Assembly: GCF_003382275.1 (NCBI RefSeq)
Contig: NZ_QTJX01000005.1
Location: 124,001 to 188,000 of the forward strand
Reading direction: 5' to 3'
Source of the DNA: Flagellimonas nanhaiensis
GTDB taxonomy: Bacteria > Bacteroidota > Bacteroidia > Flavobacteriales > Flavobacteriaceae
Length of the DNA: 64,000 bases
Numbering within the stretch: the first letter of the stretch is position 1; the number at the start of each line of letters is the position of its first letter. Below are positions 9,269 through 18,042 of this stretch, one piece after another. A model generated the notes under the pieces. It saw only the letters and a list, made by a program, of their open reading frames with translations. It did not search any database and was not told the DNA's origin. A program made the translations under genes and the position numbers.

Positions 9269-10012
9269 ATGGGAGAACACACTCAAATAATCAAACTTGA
9301 TGCCACTGATTCTACAAATTTGTATTTAAAGGATCTATTGCGGTCGAAGGCACTTATGGACGGTACTGTTGTTGTTGCCAAAAATCAAACAAAAGGTAGG
9401 GGGCAAGTAGGGTCCGTTTGGCAGTCTGAAACAGGTAAAAACTTGACTTTTAGTGTATTGAAGAACTTTGATGCGCTTCATGTGCAACATCAATTTGTGC
9501 TGAACATCTGTACCTCCTTGGTCATTCACGATGTACTATGGCAATTGGGCATACCTAATTTAAAAGTGAAATGGCCTAACGACATTATGTCAGGTTCAAC
9601 TAAGATTTGTGGTATTTTGATAGAAAATATCCTAAAAGGGCAATTTTTACAACAATCCATAATCGGGATTGGTTTAAATGTAAACCAGACCGGATTTCAG
9701 AATTTGGAAAATGCATCTTCACTCAAGGAGATAACTGGAAAATCCTTTGATTTGGACGAGTTATTGCACAAGATCTTGGAAAGGATGGAGTATCAGTTCG
9801 CCGGGATAGAGGGCAAGACCGTAAGCCAGTTACTACCTTCTTATGAAAAAGTTTTGTTCAGAAAGGATAAACCTTCGACGTTCAAAGATGGGAACGGAAA
9901 CATTTTCATGGGGTTCATCCGAAAAATTTCTTCAAGCGGAAAACTTGTTCTGGAGCTGGAAGACAACATTTTTAAAGAATATGAGCTGAAAGAGGTTTCC
10001 CTGCTCTACTGA
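9269..10012 (+). CDS. birA: Biotin--[acetyl-CoA-carboxylase] ligase
   Basis: Attaches biotin to the carboxyl carrier protein through biotinyl-AMP. About 247 residues: TDSTNLYLKDLL, the ATP/biotin loop KGRGQVGSVWQSETGKNLTFS, LKVKWPNDIM and KICGILIENI, followed by the small C-terminal beta domain. There is no N-terminal winged-helix domain, so it is the monofunctional form and does not repress biotin genes. Start is the ATG at 9269; a TTG five codons upstream (9254) is the alternative. Convergent with the SRPBCC gene, the coding ends overlapping by 7 bp. Confidence 0.94.
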   Translation: MGEHTQIIKLDATDSTNLYLKDLLRSKALMDGTVVVAKNQTKGRGQVGSVWQSETGKNLTFSVLKNFDALHVQHQFVLNICTSLVIHDVLWQLGIPNLKVKWPNDIMSGSTKICGILIENILKGQFLQQSIIGIGLNVNQTGFQNLENASSLKEITGKSFDLDELLHKILERMEYQFAGIEGKTVSQLLPSYEKVLFRKDKPSTFKDGNGNIFMGFIRKISSSGKLVLELEDNIFKEYELKEVSLLY

Positions 10013-10404
10013 CCAATCTTGTCCATGTTGTTGGATAGGGTCTCCATGAAGTTTGTAATGGGATTTTTGATCATCATGGCCATCATGGCATTGAACTGAC
10101 CTTCAAAACTTAATCCAATCTCACTTTCATTTTCCCCCAAAGCGGTAATATCTCCGGTCAAAGTAAATGGTAATTTATCGCTGGCCGCACCCAAAATAAC
10201 TTTTTCATTGGGGAATTGCTCTTTTAATCTTAGAACAATTTCTGGCATACCCTTTAAAGCAAATTTGAAGGTTTTTTCATCCAATACTTCAAACTTGTCA
10301 ATGTTATCGGGCATTAGTACTTCAAAGTTTTTGATATCGGTCAAAAAGTCAAATACTTCTTTATCACTTTTGGCCAACTTCTTTTTAGGTACTTCAATAT
10401 GCAT
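10006..10404 (-). CDS. SRPBCC (START-like) family protein
   Basis: 132 residues with the helix-grip pattern of the polyketide-cyclase/SRPBCC superfamily: EVFDFLTDIKNFEVLMP at the N terminus, a run of antiparallel strands (FKFALKGMPEIVLRLKEQ ... GLSFEGQFNA) and a long C-terminal helix (PITNFMETLSNNMDKIG). These proteins bind hydrophobic ligands in a central cavity; no ligand can be predicted. It starts 6 bp after the pyrE stop on the same strand, so it is likely co-transcribed with pyrE, and it overlaps the birA stop. Confidence 0.75.
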   Translation of the reverse strand: MHIEVPKKKLAKSDKEVFDFLTDIKNFEVLMPDNIDKFEVLDEKTFKFALKGMPEIVLRLKEQFPNEKVILGAASDKLPFTLTGDITALGENESEIGLSFEGQFNAMMAMMIKNPITNFMETLSNNMDKIGQ

Positions 10405-10410
10405 AATCTT

Positions 10411-11052
10411 TTATTGTTTCCATTGCTGTGGATTGGATTTCCACTGCAATAAGGTTTGTAACTGTGAATCTTTTATATAATGTGTCTCAGAGGCCTGCTC
10501 AATGAGATGGTCATAGTCTGATAAAGTGTGCAAGGTAACTTCTTCTTGCTCAAAATTCTCGTTGGCCACAGGAAAACCGTAGGTAAAAATGGCAACCATC
10601 CCTTTTACATTGGCACCCTTTTCCTTTAAGGCTCTTACCGCATTAAGGCTACTTTTTCCCGTGCTGATTAAATCTTCAATGACCACTACGTTTTTGCCAG
10701 CTTCCAAATATCCTTCAATTTGATTTTGGCGACCATGGGATTTAGGTTCGGGCCTTACATACACAAAAGGTAGTCCCAAAGCTTCGGCAACGAGTATTCC
10801 AATACCAATGGCACCCGTAGCCACGCCGGCTATAACATCGGGTTTTCCATACAGGGTTTCCACCTGTTTTGCCATTTCTTCACGCACAAAATTCCGTATC
10901 TCAGGATAGGATAACATTATCCTGTTATCGCAATAAATAGGAGATTTCCAACCGGAAGCCCATGTAAACGGATTTTCCGGTTCCAACTTAATTGCATTAA
11001 TTTGTAATAGAAGTTCGGCAGTTTTTTTTGCAGTTCCCTTGTCTAAAACCAT
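10411..11052 (-). CDS. pyrE: Orotate phosphoribosyltransferase
   Basis: Transfers the ribose-5-phosphate of PRPP to orotate in de novo UMP synthesis. 213 residues: substrate-binding FTWASGWKSPIYCDNR, GVATGAIGIGILVAEAL, RPEPKSHGRQNQIEG (flexible catalytic loop) and the PRPP signature VVVIEDLISTGKSS. The frame continues to 11184, but the ATG at 11052 (MVLDKGTAKKTAELLLQ) gives the family-normal N terminus. The start codon lies only 7 bp from the ATG of the divergent NUDIX gene. Confidence 0.96.
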   Translation of the reverse strand: MVLDKGTAKKTAELLLQINAIKLEPENPFTWASGWKSPIYCDNRIMLSYPEIRNFVREEMAKQVETLYGKPDVIAGVATGAIGIGILVAEALGLPFVYVRPEPKSHGRQNQIEGYLEAGKNVVVIEDLISTGKSSLNAVRALKEKGANVKGMVAIFTYGFPVANENFEQEEVTLHTLSDYDHLIEQASETHYIKDSQLQTLLQWKSNPQQWKQ

Positions 11053-11056
11053 TGCG

Positions 11057-11064
11057 CAAATGTA
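11057..11064 (-). promoter_or_regulatory. Candidate -7 box of pyrE (near-leaderless)
   Basis: TACATTTG on the minus strand matches TAnnTTTG and ends 4 nt before the pyrE ATG, so the transcript would start at or next to the start codon. It overlaps the first codons of the divergent NUDIX gene. No clear TTTG at the expected upstream position. Confidence 0.45.
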
Positions 11065-11659
11065 TGAAGTTTTTGTTAATGAATCTCCACTCATTTTAAC
11101 AAACGAGCGGCCGAAAAATTCCAATGGCAACCTGTTTTCATTGGACGGGGACTCTATTATGGAAGCCATTGATTCACTGGCCAAAGGTAATTTGGATGTT
11201 GCCTATCTCTACCATCCGGATGAACAAAAGGTTTTGGACATTTTTATGCACAAAATTCCGGTTGTTGTGGCCGGTGGTGGATTTGTGATGAATAAAAAAG
11301 GGAAGGTGCTCTTTATTTTCAGAAATGGTAAATGGGATTTGCCAAAAGGTAAAGTGGACAAAGGGGAATCAATTGAAAAGGCTGCTATTAGAGAGGTAGA
11401 GGAAGAAACTGGGGTAAAAAACCTGAAGATTGAAAAATTCCTCAGGACCACATACCATATTTTTAAGCGTAGTGGAGAATACAGGCTAAAAAAGGTGCAT
11501 TGGTTTGCCATGTCAACCGAATATAAGGGGAAACTGGTAGCTGAAGAAGCCGAGGGAATCTTAAAAGTAAAGTGGAAAGGTCCTAAAAAGGCGAGAAAGG
11601 CACTGGAAAATTCCTATTTCAATATAAAAGTGCTCTTTGAGGAATGGCCTAGTCGTTAG
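11060..11659 (+). CDS. NUDIX hydrolase
   Basis: About 199 residues. The NUDIX box is complete (GKVDKGESIEKAAIREVEEE followed by TGV), preceded by GKWDLPK, so the protein should hydrolyse a nucleoside diphosphate linked to another moiety, with the Glu cluster binding Mg2+. The N-terminal 70 residues form an extra domain before the VVVAGGGFVMNKKGKVLFIFR beta strand that starts the NUDIX fold. Substrate unknown. ATG at 11060 chosen over a TTG at 11039, which would overlap pyrE. Divergent from pyrE; convergent with the M14 peptidase with an 11-bp overlap of coding ends. Confidence 0.9.
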   Translation: MYEVFVNESPLILTNERPKNSNGNLFSLDGDSIMEAIDSLAKGNLDVAYLYHPDEQKVLDIFMHKIPVVVAGGGFVMNKKGKVLFIFRNGKWDLPKGKVDKGESIEKAAIREVEEETGVKNLKIEKFLRTTYHIFKRSGEYRLKKVHWFAMSTEYKGKLVAEEAEGILKVKWKGPKKARKALENSYFNIKVLFEEWPSR

Positions 11660-13463
11660 ATAACAGGGCTGAAGCCTTACTGCCTTTTGGTATGCGATAC
11701 ACTGGATAATTGAGATACGCATCCTCTACATATTTTGAACGCTTATAGATCCAATCCAGTTGTTCGTACCAATTTTCGGAAAAATCAGCATCAGATGCTT
11801 TTTTAGCCAAGAAATCTTGCCTTAACAGTGTATCCTTTTCCAAAATTTCCAGGGCTAAATCTTCAAAAACATAAGGGGAAAAACCCTCTTTTCGTTGAAG
11901 GACCGTGTCAAAAAAGTTCCAGTTGAAAAACGAATCTGAAGCTTGGGGTTCCAAAGTTTCAAGCAAGTACCTAATGCCAGGTTGTTGGGTTGGTATCACA
12001 ATGTCACCGGCTCTAAAGGAAAGTTCTCGGGTATTTGTTTTAATCTGGGTATTGAAATGGGGATAATGTCCTTCGTATGCCATTTTCCGGGTGCCATATC
12101 CCAGGATTTTATAGGATTCTACCTCCAGGGTGGTATCTTCCTCAATCTCAAAATATTCAATATTATTGGCATCCAGTCTTTCCATGACCCTTTGCCAGCC
12201 TTGTTTGATGATATAGGCATCGGGCACCGAAATGGTATCCATTGGAAAATAGTAGTTATAATATGTGGTCTCTCTGGTAAATGGTCTGCTTTGATCGTAT
12301 TTTAAGCGGAGCAACCCAGTTATTTCACTTTCAATTTGATCGGCTTCATAACCTTTAAATTTCAATGTCGTGGTGCGGGTGGTGTCCACCTGCCAATTGA
12401 AATAATAGTTGGAAAGGTCAAGATTATCTTCCAGGGTCTCTTCACGAAGTTTTTTAATGTTCTTATGGTCTTTTTCTACCACCGTTAGCAAGCTCTGCAT
12501 CAATTGGTAGGTACCTTCAACCCGTTTTTTGTAGGGTTTGAGCATGTGGGTTTCCACCATCAATCCCAAAGTACTCCATAAAGAAGTATAACCGGTTGAA
12601 TACCTTGGATGGTCCATAAATTGACTGAAACCATATTCTGGAGGTCTATTAAAAACATTCACATATGGGGTTATGTCCCATTTGTTCTCCGCCAAGTTCT
12701 CTTCCAAATTTGGCATGAACGAATTGTGCAAGTAATCACCCAATTTTCCACCCAACCTATTGTGCTGGGTAAACAGATGTGTTAAGGTATATTGATAGTC
12801 GGCTCCATTGCTAACATGGTTGTCCACAAAAACGTCAGGCTTTACCAGATGGAAAATTTCTGCAAAAGTTCTGGCATTTTTGGTGTCCATTTTAATGAAG
12901 TCCCTGTTTAGGTCATAGTTTTGTGAGTTCCCTCTGAAACCATATTCCAACGGGCCATTCTGATTTACCCTGGTATTGGAGTTTCTGTTGAGTGCCCCTC
13001 CGATGTTATAGATCGGTATGGTCACCAGGACTGAATGTTTGGGGCTTGGCATTTTCTTGGTCGCTAAATCCCGATACAACAGCATCGTGGCATCAATTCC
13101 ATCGCTTTCACCAGGGTGGATGCCATTGTTTATAAGGATAATGGCCTTTTCTTTTCTAACGTTGTCCAGATTAAAGTCTCCATCTGGATTAAAAGTGACC
13201 ATATGCAGGGGATACCCGCTATCTGTTTCGCCAATGGTGTGGATATTGATTTCGGGAAAATCACGTGCCAATTCTATGTAGTAGGAGATGGTCTCCTCAT
13301 AAGTTGCAGTTTGGGTACCTTCGGAAGTTTCATAAAAAGTGAGGTACGAAGAGGTCTCGTCCTGGGTTACCGTCTCGCAGGAGTAAAACAAAATCAAGAA
13401 AACAAAAAACGTAAAATACTTCAAGGTTATTCGTATGCCAGTTTGGGGTTTAAATCCATTCAA
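11649..13463 (-). CDS. M14 family zinc carboxypeptidase, lipoprotein
   Basis: About 604 residues with an N-terminal lipoprotein-type signal (LKYFTFFVFLILFYSCE, lipobox Cys), so likely exported and membrane-anchored. The metallocarboxypeptidase core shows the zinc-binding NNGIHPGESDGID (His and Glu), LNRDFIKMDT, and DNHVSNGADYQYT (third ligand His). It should trim peptides in the periplasm or at the surface. No ATG exists in frame near the N terminus: the frame opens at a TTG (13463), and a second TTG at 13424 would start right at the lipoprotein signal; either may be used. Same strand as the response regulator upstream but 37 bp apart. Confidence 0.85.
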   Translation of the reverse strand: MNGFKPQTGIRITLKYFTFFVFLILFYSCETVTQDETSSYLTFYETSEGTQTATYEETISYYIELARDFPEINIHTIGETDSGYPLHMVTFNPDGDFNLDNVRKEKAIILINNGIHPGESDGIDATMLLYRDLATKKMPSPKHSVLVTIPIYNIGGALNRNSNTRVNQNGPLEYGFRGNSQNYDLNRDFIKMDTKNARTFAEIFHLVKPDVFVDNHVSNGADYQYTLTHLFTQHNRLGGKLGDYLHNSFMPNLEENLAENKWDITPYVNVFNRPPEYGFSQFMDHPRYSTGYTSLWSTLGLMVETHMLKPYKKRVEGTYQLMQSLLTVVEKDHKNIKKLREETLEDNLDLSNYYFNWQVDTTRTTTLKFKGYEADQIESEITGLLRLKYDQSRPFTRETTYYNYYFPMDTISVPDAYIIKQGWQRVMERLDANNIEYFEIEEDTTLEVESYKILGYGTRKMAYEGHYPHFNTQIKTNTRELSFRAGDIVIPTQQPGIRYLLETLEPQASDSFFNWNFFDTVLQRKEGFSPYVFEDLALEILEKDTLLRQDFLAKKASDADFSENWYEQLDWIYKRSKYVEDAYLNYPVYRIPKGSKASALLSND

Positions 13464-13500
13464 TTATTATTTTGTGGCATAAAAATAGGGAATATTACGA

Positions 13501-13917
13501 TTATGAGGCCATATCGATGGCATCCAAATCAGAAGGTTCAATTTTGAACAAGGGCTTGTTCTTAAAATTGAGGTGATGTTGGCATTTTGACCTGATTTCG
13601 GTCCATTTTTGATAATCGGAAGGATCAATGGAGGAGGTAATGATGTTTACAATAACTTTTTTAGGGATGTCCAAGGTGATAAACTCTTCCAAAAAGTCCC
13701 ACCCATCCATAATGGGCATATTAATATCCAGAAAGATGACATCAGGTACGGAAATACCTTCTTCCAGTCTTCTTTTTAAGTCGTTCAACGCTGGTAGTCC
13801 ATTTTCAAATCCCTGGACATCATCACAAGTTGCAGCTGGTCTCAGCATTTTTTTTATGCCGAAAACCGTAATCGGGTCATCATCGATTATATATATGCTG
13901 TTAACTTTCTTCATCAA
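13501..13917 (-). CDS. Response regulator, single receiver domain
   Basis: About 138 residues consisting only of a CheY-like receiver domain: acidic pocket IIDDDP near the N terminus, phospho-acceptor Asp64 in IFLDINMP, Thr/Ser in NIITSSIDPSD and Lys in FKNKPL. No output domain, so it acts through protein contacts. It overlaps the upstream histidine kinase gene by 17 bp, a clear kinase-regulator pair; the kinase presumably phosphorylates it. The second Met (13914) is an equally possible start. Confidence 0.93.
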   Translation of the reverse strand: MMKKVNSIYIIDDDPITVFGIKKMLRPAATCDDVQGFENGLPALNDLKRRLEEGISVPDVIFLDINMPIMDGWDFLEEFITLDIPKKVIVNIITSSIDPSDYQKWTEIRSKCQHHLNFKNKPLFKIEPSDLDAIDMAS

Positions 13918-15742
13918 AATAAACTTTAAAAGTGGTTCCTTTGTTTACTTGGCTGCTCACTGTTATTGTACCCCCCATGGCCTCAACCTGGTTTTTTGTA
14001 ATGTAAAGCCCAAGGCCTCTGGCATCTTTTCTACTATGGAAAGTTTTATAGAGTCCAAATAATTTCTTTCCATGTTTTTCCAAATCTATGCCCAGTCCAT
14101 TGTCCTCAAAACTCAGGATTATTTTTTTGCGATGTTTTTTAACGCTTAGGGTAATGGTAGGTTTCCTGTCCGGACTTCTGTATTTAACCGCGTTGGTCAT
14201 TAAATTGAGTACAATACTATCCAAATAAGCCGGTACACAAAGTACAGATAGGTCATCAGGGATGGTATTCTTGATTTCTATCTGGTTCTTTGTCAAGAAA
14301 GTTGAAAGATCTTGCTGGACCTTATGGATTACATCATTGATCTTTACAGATTTCTTTTCAAGATTGATATTGGTGTTGATGTCTACCACTTGGTTTAAAT
14401 CAGATAGGGTAAGCATTAAGTTGTCCGAAGCTTGGGACAGCATAGCCAAAATCCGTTCTTTTTCTGTTTCGTCATCTTCTTTTACCAAAAATTCCAACAA
14501 CATGGAAAAATTAGCGGTATGTGATCTAAGATTATGTGAGACAATATGGGCAAAGTTGATCAGTTTTTTGTTCTGAACCGCAGTAACATTGATCAGATCA
14601 CGCAGTTGATCCTCTTTCTTTTTAAGATGGGTAATGTCCATGCTGATCCCTATGAGCCCAGTAACCGTACCTTCCAAATCCAAAAGAGGAATCTTTGAAG
14701 TTAGAAAGTTGGTAATGGTACCATCCTTTTTAATGCTCATGGTCTCTTTGCCAAGAATCGTTTTTTGGGTCCGCATCACTTCCAAGTCTTCTTCACGTGA
14801 AATTTGGGCTATGTCAGCATCATATAGCTCAAAATCTGTTTTTCCAATGAGGTCTTTGGCCTTCTTCCCTAAATACTCACACTCTGCTTTGTTGACCAAA
14901 ATCTTTCTGGAGTCTTTGTCCTTAATGTAAACATTGAGCGGTATGTTGTTGATCAAGGTGGTCAGCAACTGTTGGTTCTCCTTGCTTTTGGTTTCGGCCT
15001 GTACCTGATCATGAACATCCTGAAAGGTTCCAAAAAGCTTAACTATCTTGCCATCCTTTTTTATTGGTTTTCCTGCGGCCATGACCCAGCGTTCTTCACC
15101 TTTTTTGGTGACGATAACTAATTTTTTATTGAATGAGGAACCGTCTTTTAACGCTTTATGGAACAGCATTGAAATTTTATTTCTGCTGTAACCTTGCTTA
15201 TAAAAGGCTATAGCTTCTGCAACGGTAGGTTGATAAGAAGAAGGTACTTGATGGATTTTTTTTGTCTGCTCGCACCATGATACCTGCTCAGTGGCTATGT
15301 CATATTCCCAGCTCCCAATTTTGGCAACTTCTGACTGGGTTTTGTGCAATGTCTTATAGAGTTCAAGCTCTTGCTCTTTTTTAACTTCCTCGGATATATC
15401 ATCTATCTGAATCAACGTTCCAACAACATTCTCTTTTTCATCAAACCAGGGGGTAAAAGTGCTCTCGAACCATTGCTCATCACCATTTTCTTCCTTTAGG
15501 TGACGCAATCTTCCAGATTTGTTCTTGGTAAAAAACCTATCTAAGGTTTTTTGATCAACCTTGTCATGTTTCGCATATAAATCCTGAATACTAAGTTTGG
15601 AAATATCTTTTGAAGAGATGTCAAAAACTGCAGACCATGAATCTGACACACCCACCAGTTTTTGTTCCATGTTTACCAGAGCTGTTGCCTTGGGCAACTG
15701 CTTTAGAAGATACTGATGAATGTCGGTTTGAACTGCTTTCAA
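13901..15742 (-). CDS. Multi-PAS sensor histidine kinase
   Basis: 613 residues without clear membrane segments: three PAS-like domains (about 12-115, 140-250 and 260-375), a HisKA-type dimerisation helix with phospho-acceptor His in FAHIVSHNLRSHTANFSMLL near residue 400, then an HATPase domain with LNLMTNAVKYRSP (N box), FEDNGLGID (G1) and RGLGLYITK (G2). A cytoplasmic sensor, signal unknown. The frame has no early ATG: it opens at TTG 15742, which itself is part of a TAATTTTG box, with an in-frame stop four codons upstream. Overlaps its partner regulator by 17 bp. Confidence 0.9.
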   Translation of the reverse strand: MKAVQTDIHQYLLKQLPKATALVNMEQKLVGVSDSWSAVFDISSKDISKLSIQDLYAKHDKVDQKTLDRFFTKNKSGRLRHLKEENGDEQWFESTFTPWFDEKENVVGTLIQIDDISEEVKKEQELELYKTLHKTQSEVAKIGSWEYDIATEQVSWCEQTKKIHQVPSSYQPTVAEAIAFYKQGYSRNKISMLFHKALKDGSSFNKKLVIVTKKGEERWVMAAGKPIKKDGKIVKLFGTFQDVHDQVQAETKSKENQQLLTTLINNIPLNVYIKDKDSRKILVNKAECEYLGKKAKDLIGKTDFELYDADIAQISREEDLEVMRTQKTILGKETMSIKKDGTITNFLTSKIPLLDLEGTVTGLIGISMDITHLKKKEDQLRDLINVTAVQNKKLINFAHIVSHNLRSHTANFSMLLEFLVKEDDETEKERILAMLSQASDNLMLTLSDLNQVVDINTNINLEKKSVKINDVIHKVQQDLSTFLTKNQIEIKNTIPDDLSVLCVPAYLDSIVLNLMTNAVKYRSPDRKPTITLSVKKHRKKIILSFEDNGLGIDLEKHGKKLFGLYKTFHSRKDARGLGLYITKNQVEAMGGTITVSSQVNKGTTFKVYFDEES

Positions 15743-15907
15743 AATTAGGACCTACATTTAAACCTTTACAATTTATAAGAATTTTCATACGAAAATAACA
15801 GTATTGATCATTTTAGTTGATTTATTGTTGTGAATTATGGCAAAAATGTTGTTTCCCTCGAGGTTATTAGGGTAAGATTGAATTGCAGACTTGCTATAAA
15901 ATGAAGT

Positions 15908-16366
15908 TTACCGCTTAATCACTACTGTATCCGGAACCAGTACAGTGTAATCCCCACCATTGCGAATGACGTCCCTTACAATGGAAGAACTTATATAGGA
16001 TTTTCCCGAAGAGGTAAGCAAGAAGACCGTCTCTATTTCAGATAATCTTCTATTGGTATGGGCTATGGCTTTTTCAAATTCAAAATCAGCAGGATTGCGC
16101 AATCCCCTTAATATGAAATTGGCATCGACTTCCTTGCAAAAGTCCACCGTAAGCCCTTCGTAGGTGACCACCTTTATCTTTGGTTCGTCCTTGAAGGCAT
16201 CTTCGATGAATTTTGTCCTCTCCTCAAGCGAGAACATATATTTTTTGTCCGCGTTTATTCCAATGGCAATCAGCAGTTCATCAAACAGAGTGATTCCTCT
16301 TGTAATAATGTCATAGTGACCAAGAGTAAGTGGATCAAAGGAGCCAGGAAAAATAGCGCGTCTCAT
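15908..16366 (-). CDS. coaD: Pantetheine-phosphate adenylyltransferase
   Basis: Penultimate step of coenzyme A synthesis: 4'-phosphopantetheine plus ATP gives dephospho-CoA. 152 residues with the nucleotidyltransferase motifs AIFPGSFDPLTLGHYDII (T/HxGH), LRGLRNPADFEFE and SYISSSIVRDVIRNGGD (ISSS). The ATG at 16366 is used; the frame's TTG at 16375 adds three residues. It lies 33 bp downstream of ddl on the same strand, so they are probably one transcript. Confidence 0.97.
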   Translation of the reverse strand: MRRAIFPGSFDPLTLGHYDIITRGITLFDELLIAIGINADKKYMFSLEERTKFIEDAFKDEPKIKVVTYEGLTVDFCKEVDANFILRGLRNPADFEFEKAIAHTNRRLSEIETVFLLTSSGKSYISSSIVRDVIRNGGDYTVLVPDTVVIKR

Positions 16367-16399
16367 GGTTGGCAAGGTTTGTTCAAAAATACAGATTTT

Positions 16400-17374
16400 C
16401 TATTGTATTGCTTCTTCAATGGCACTGGCAAACAATTGTTCCAAATTAATTCCGGCAGCCTGGGCTTGTTGGGGTAGAATACTTTCCTCGGTTAATCCAG
16501 GAGTGGTGTTGACTTCCAACAAATAAGGGTCGTCACCCATAAAAATGAACTCACTTCTACTGTATCCCTTAAGTCCAAGGGTTCTATAGATGAACTCTGC
16601 AAGCGCGGTTACATTGGATTCCTGCACTTTGGAAATTCTTGCTGGGGTTATTTCTTGGGATTTTCCTAAATATTTGGCTTCAAAATCAAAAAAATCATTC
16701 TCTGAGACAATCTCGGTAATGGGTAGTACTTTGACCTCATTTTGATAAGTAATCACTCCAACTGAAACCTCTGTTCCATCCAAATAGGATTCAATAATGA
16801 CTTGGTCGTCCTCAGAAAAAGCATGGTCAATAGCTTTCTCCAAATCTTCACTCTGGTATACTTTGGAAATCCCATAGCTGCTACCAGCTCTATTGGCTTT
16901 TACAAAACAAGGCAAGCCAACCTTTTCAACAATTGCTTTTGTGTCAATTGATTGTCCTTTATTTACATAGTAGGAAGTGGCACATCGTACTCCATACGGT
17001 TTTAAAGTGCTCAGTAGGTCTCTTTTATTGAAAGTAAGTGCGGCTTCATAATGATTGCAGGATGTCTGGGGTATCCCTAATAATTCTAAATAGGCCTGCA
17101 GCAAGCCATCTTCACCGGGGGTGCCGTGTATGGCATTGAAAACACAATCAAAATAGATTTTCTCCTGTCCCAGGAATATGCTGAAATCGGATTTATCTAC
17201 TGGGAACTCTTTATCCTGCTCATCCAAATAGATCCATTTGTCCTTGGTAATGACTATTCGATACGGAACATAAGCTGTTCTATTCAAATACTTATACACC
17301 ACGTTTCCACTCTTGATGGAAATACCAAACTCGCTGGAGTATCCACCCATTACAATGGCAATGTTCTTTTTCAT
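16400..17374 (-). CDS. ddl: D-alanine--D-alanine ligase
   Basis: Makes the D-Ala-D-Ala dipeptide for peptidoglycan. 324 residues of ATP-grasp architecture: N-terminal MKKNIAIVMGGYSSEFGISI, FNAIHGTPGEDGLLQAYLELL, PCFVKANRAGSSYGISKVY, DGTEVSVGVI, and the C-terminal YSRSEFIFMGDDPYLLEVNTTPG with metal-binding Glu and Asn. Divergent from the PASTA-domain gene, 78 bp between starts. Confidence 0.97.
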   Translation of the reverse strand: MKKNIAIVMGGYSSEFGISIKSGNVVYKYLNRTAYVPYRIVITKDKWIYLDEQDKEFPVDKSDFSIFLGQEKIYFDCVFNAIHGTPGEDGLLQAYLELLGIPQTSCNHYEAALTFNKRDLLSTLKPYGVRCATSYYVNKGQSIDTKAIVEKVGLPCFVKANRAGSSYGISKVYQSEDLEKAIDHAFSEDDQVIIESYLDGTEVSVGVITYQNEVKVLPITEIVSENDFFDFEAKYLGKSQEITPARISKVQESNVTALAEFIYRTLGLKGYSRSEFIFMGDDPYLLEVNTTPGLTEESILPQQAQAAGINLEQLFASAIEEAIQ

Positions 17375-17425
17375 CCACTTATCGAATATCGCTTGGCCAA
17401 AGTAAAGAAAAAAGGACTGGTTTCC

Positions 17426-17433
17426 TATATTTG
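17426..17433 (+). promoter_or_regulatory. Candidate -7 box for the PASTA-rluD operon
   Basis: TATATTTG, an exact TAnnTTTG match, 19 nt before the PASTA-gene ATG in the ddl/PASTA divergent spacer. The -33 TTTG is not convincing. Confidence 0.5.
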
Positions 17434-17452
17434 TTCCGATAAGGCATTATGC

Positions 17453-18040
17453 ATGAAACATTTTTTCAGGTTTTTAAAGAGCAAAATTTTCTTCATCCAT
17501 TTGGGATTGGCAGTGGTAGCGTTGGTGTTGCTGTCTCTTTTGGCGTTACAGTGGTTGAAGAGTTCCACACACCACGGAGAATTTGTGGAAGTTCCCGATT
17601 TCTCCAAAATGTCCGTAATGGAAATGAGAAAGACGGTGGAAGATGCCGGATTGCGTTACCAAGTATTGGATTCCTCCAATTACAATCCAGATTATCCAAG
17701 ATTTTCCATTTTGGAACAGAACCCTCCAGCAGGAAATAAGGTGAAGACCAACCGTAAAATTTATTTTACGGTCAACCCATCAGGATATAAAAAAGTAACC
17801 GTGCCCGATATTGTTCAGGTCACCCAACGGAATGCAACATCCATGTTGCGTGCCGTAGGTCTCGATGTGCAACGCATAACCTATATAGATGAATTGGGAA
17901 AGGACATGGTCTACAATATGAAGCACAAGGGAAAATATATAAAGCCTGGAGATAAACTTCCCAAGACCTCCAAGATAGAATTGATCTGTGGTAATGGTAA
18001 GATTCCTGGAAGTGCACGTGTACAGGCTGATTCGCAATAG
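17453..18040 (+). CDS. PASTA-domain membrane protein
   Basis: 195 residues: one N-terminal membrane helix (FFIHLGLAVVALVLLSLLAL), then PASTA repeats starting at VEVPDFSKMSVMEMRKTVEDAG and VTVPDIVQVTQRNATSMLRA plus a third, degenerate unit. PASTA domains bind peptidoglycan stem peptides or uncrosslinked muropeptides, so the protein probably senses or docks on the cell wall from the periplasm. No kinase or transpeptidase domain is attached. A much longer upstream frame exists, but it is antisense to ddl; the ATG at 17453 fits the membrane helix. Stop is 2 bp before rluD. Confidence 0.88.
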   Translation: MKHFFRFLKSKIFFIHLGLAVVALVLLSLLALQWLKSSTHHGEFVEVPDFSKMSVMEMRKTVEDAGLRYQVLDSSNYNPDYPRFSILEQNPPAGNKVKTNRKIYFTVNPSGYKKVTVPDIVQVTQRNATSMLRAVGLDVQRITYIDELGKDMVYNMKHKGKYIKPGDKLPKTSKIELICGNGKIPGSARVQADSQ

Positions 18041-18042
18041 AC

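Noticed and set aside
11053-11184. 44-residue N-terminal extension of PyrE
   Set aside because: It is antisense to the conserved start of the NUDIX gene and lacks PyrE similarity; ATG 11052 fits the family.
17126-17452. Long N-terminal extension of the PASTA protein
   Set aside because: Lies antisense to ddl and passes through the promoter region; the membrane helix begins right after the ATG at 17453.
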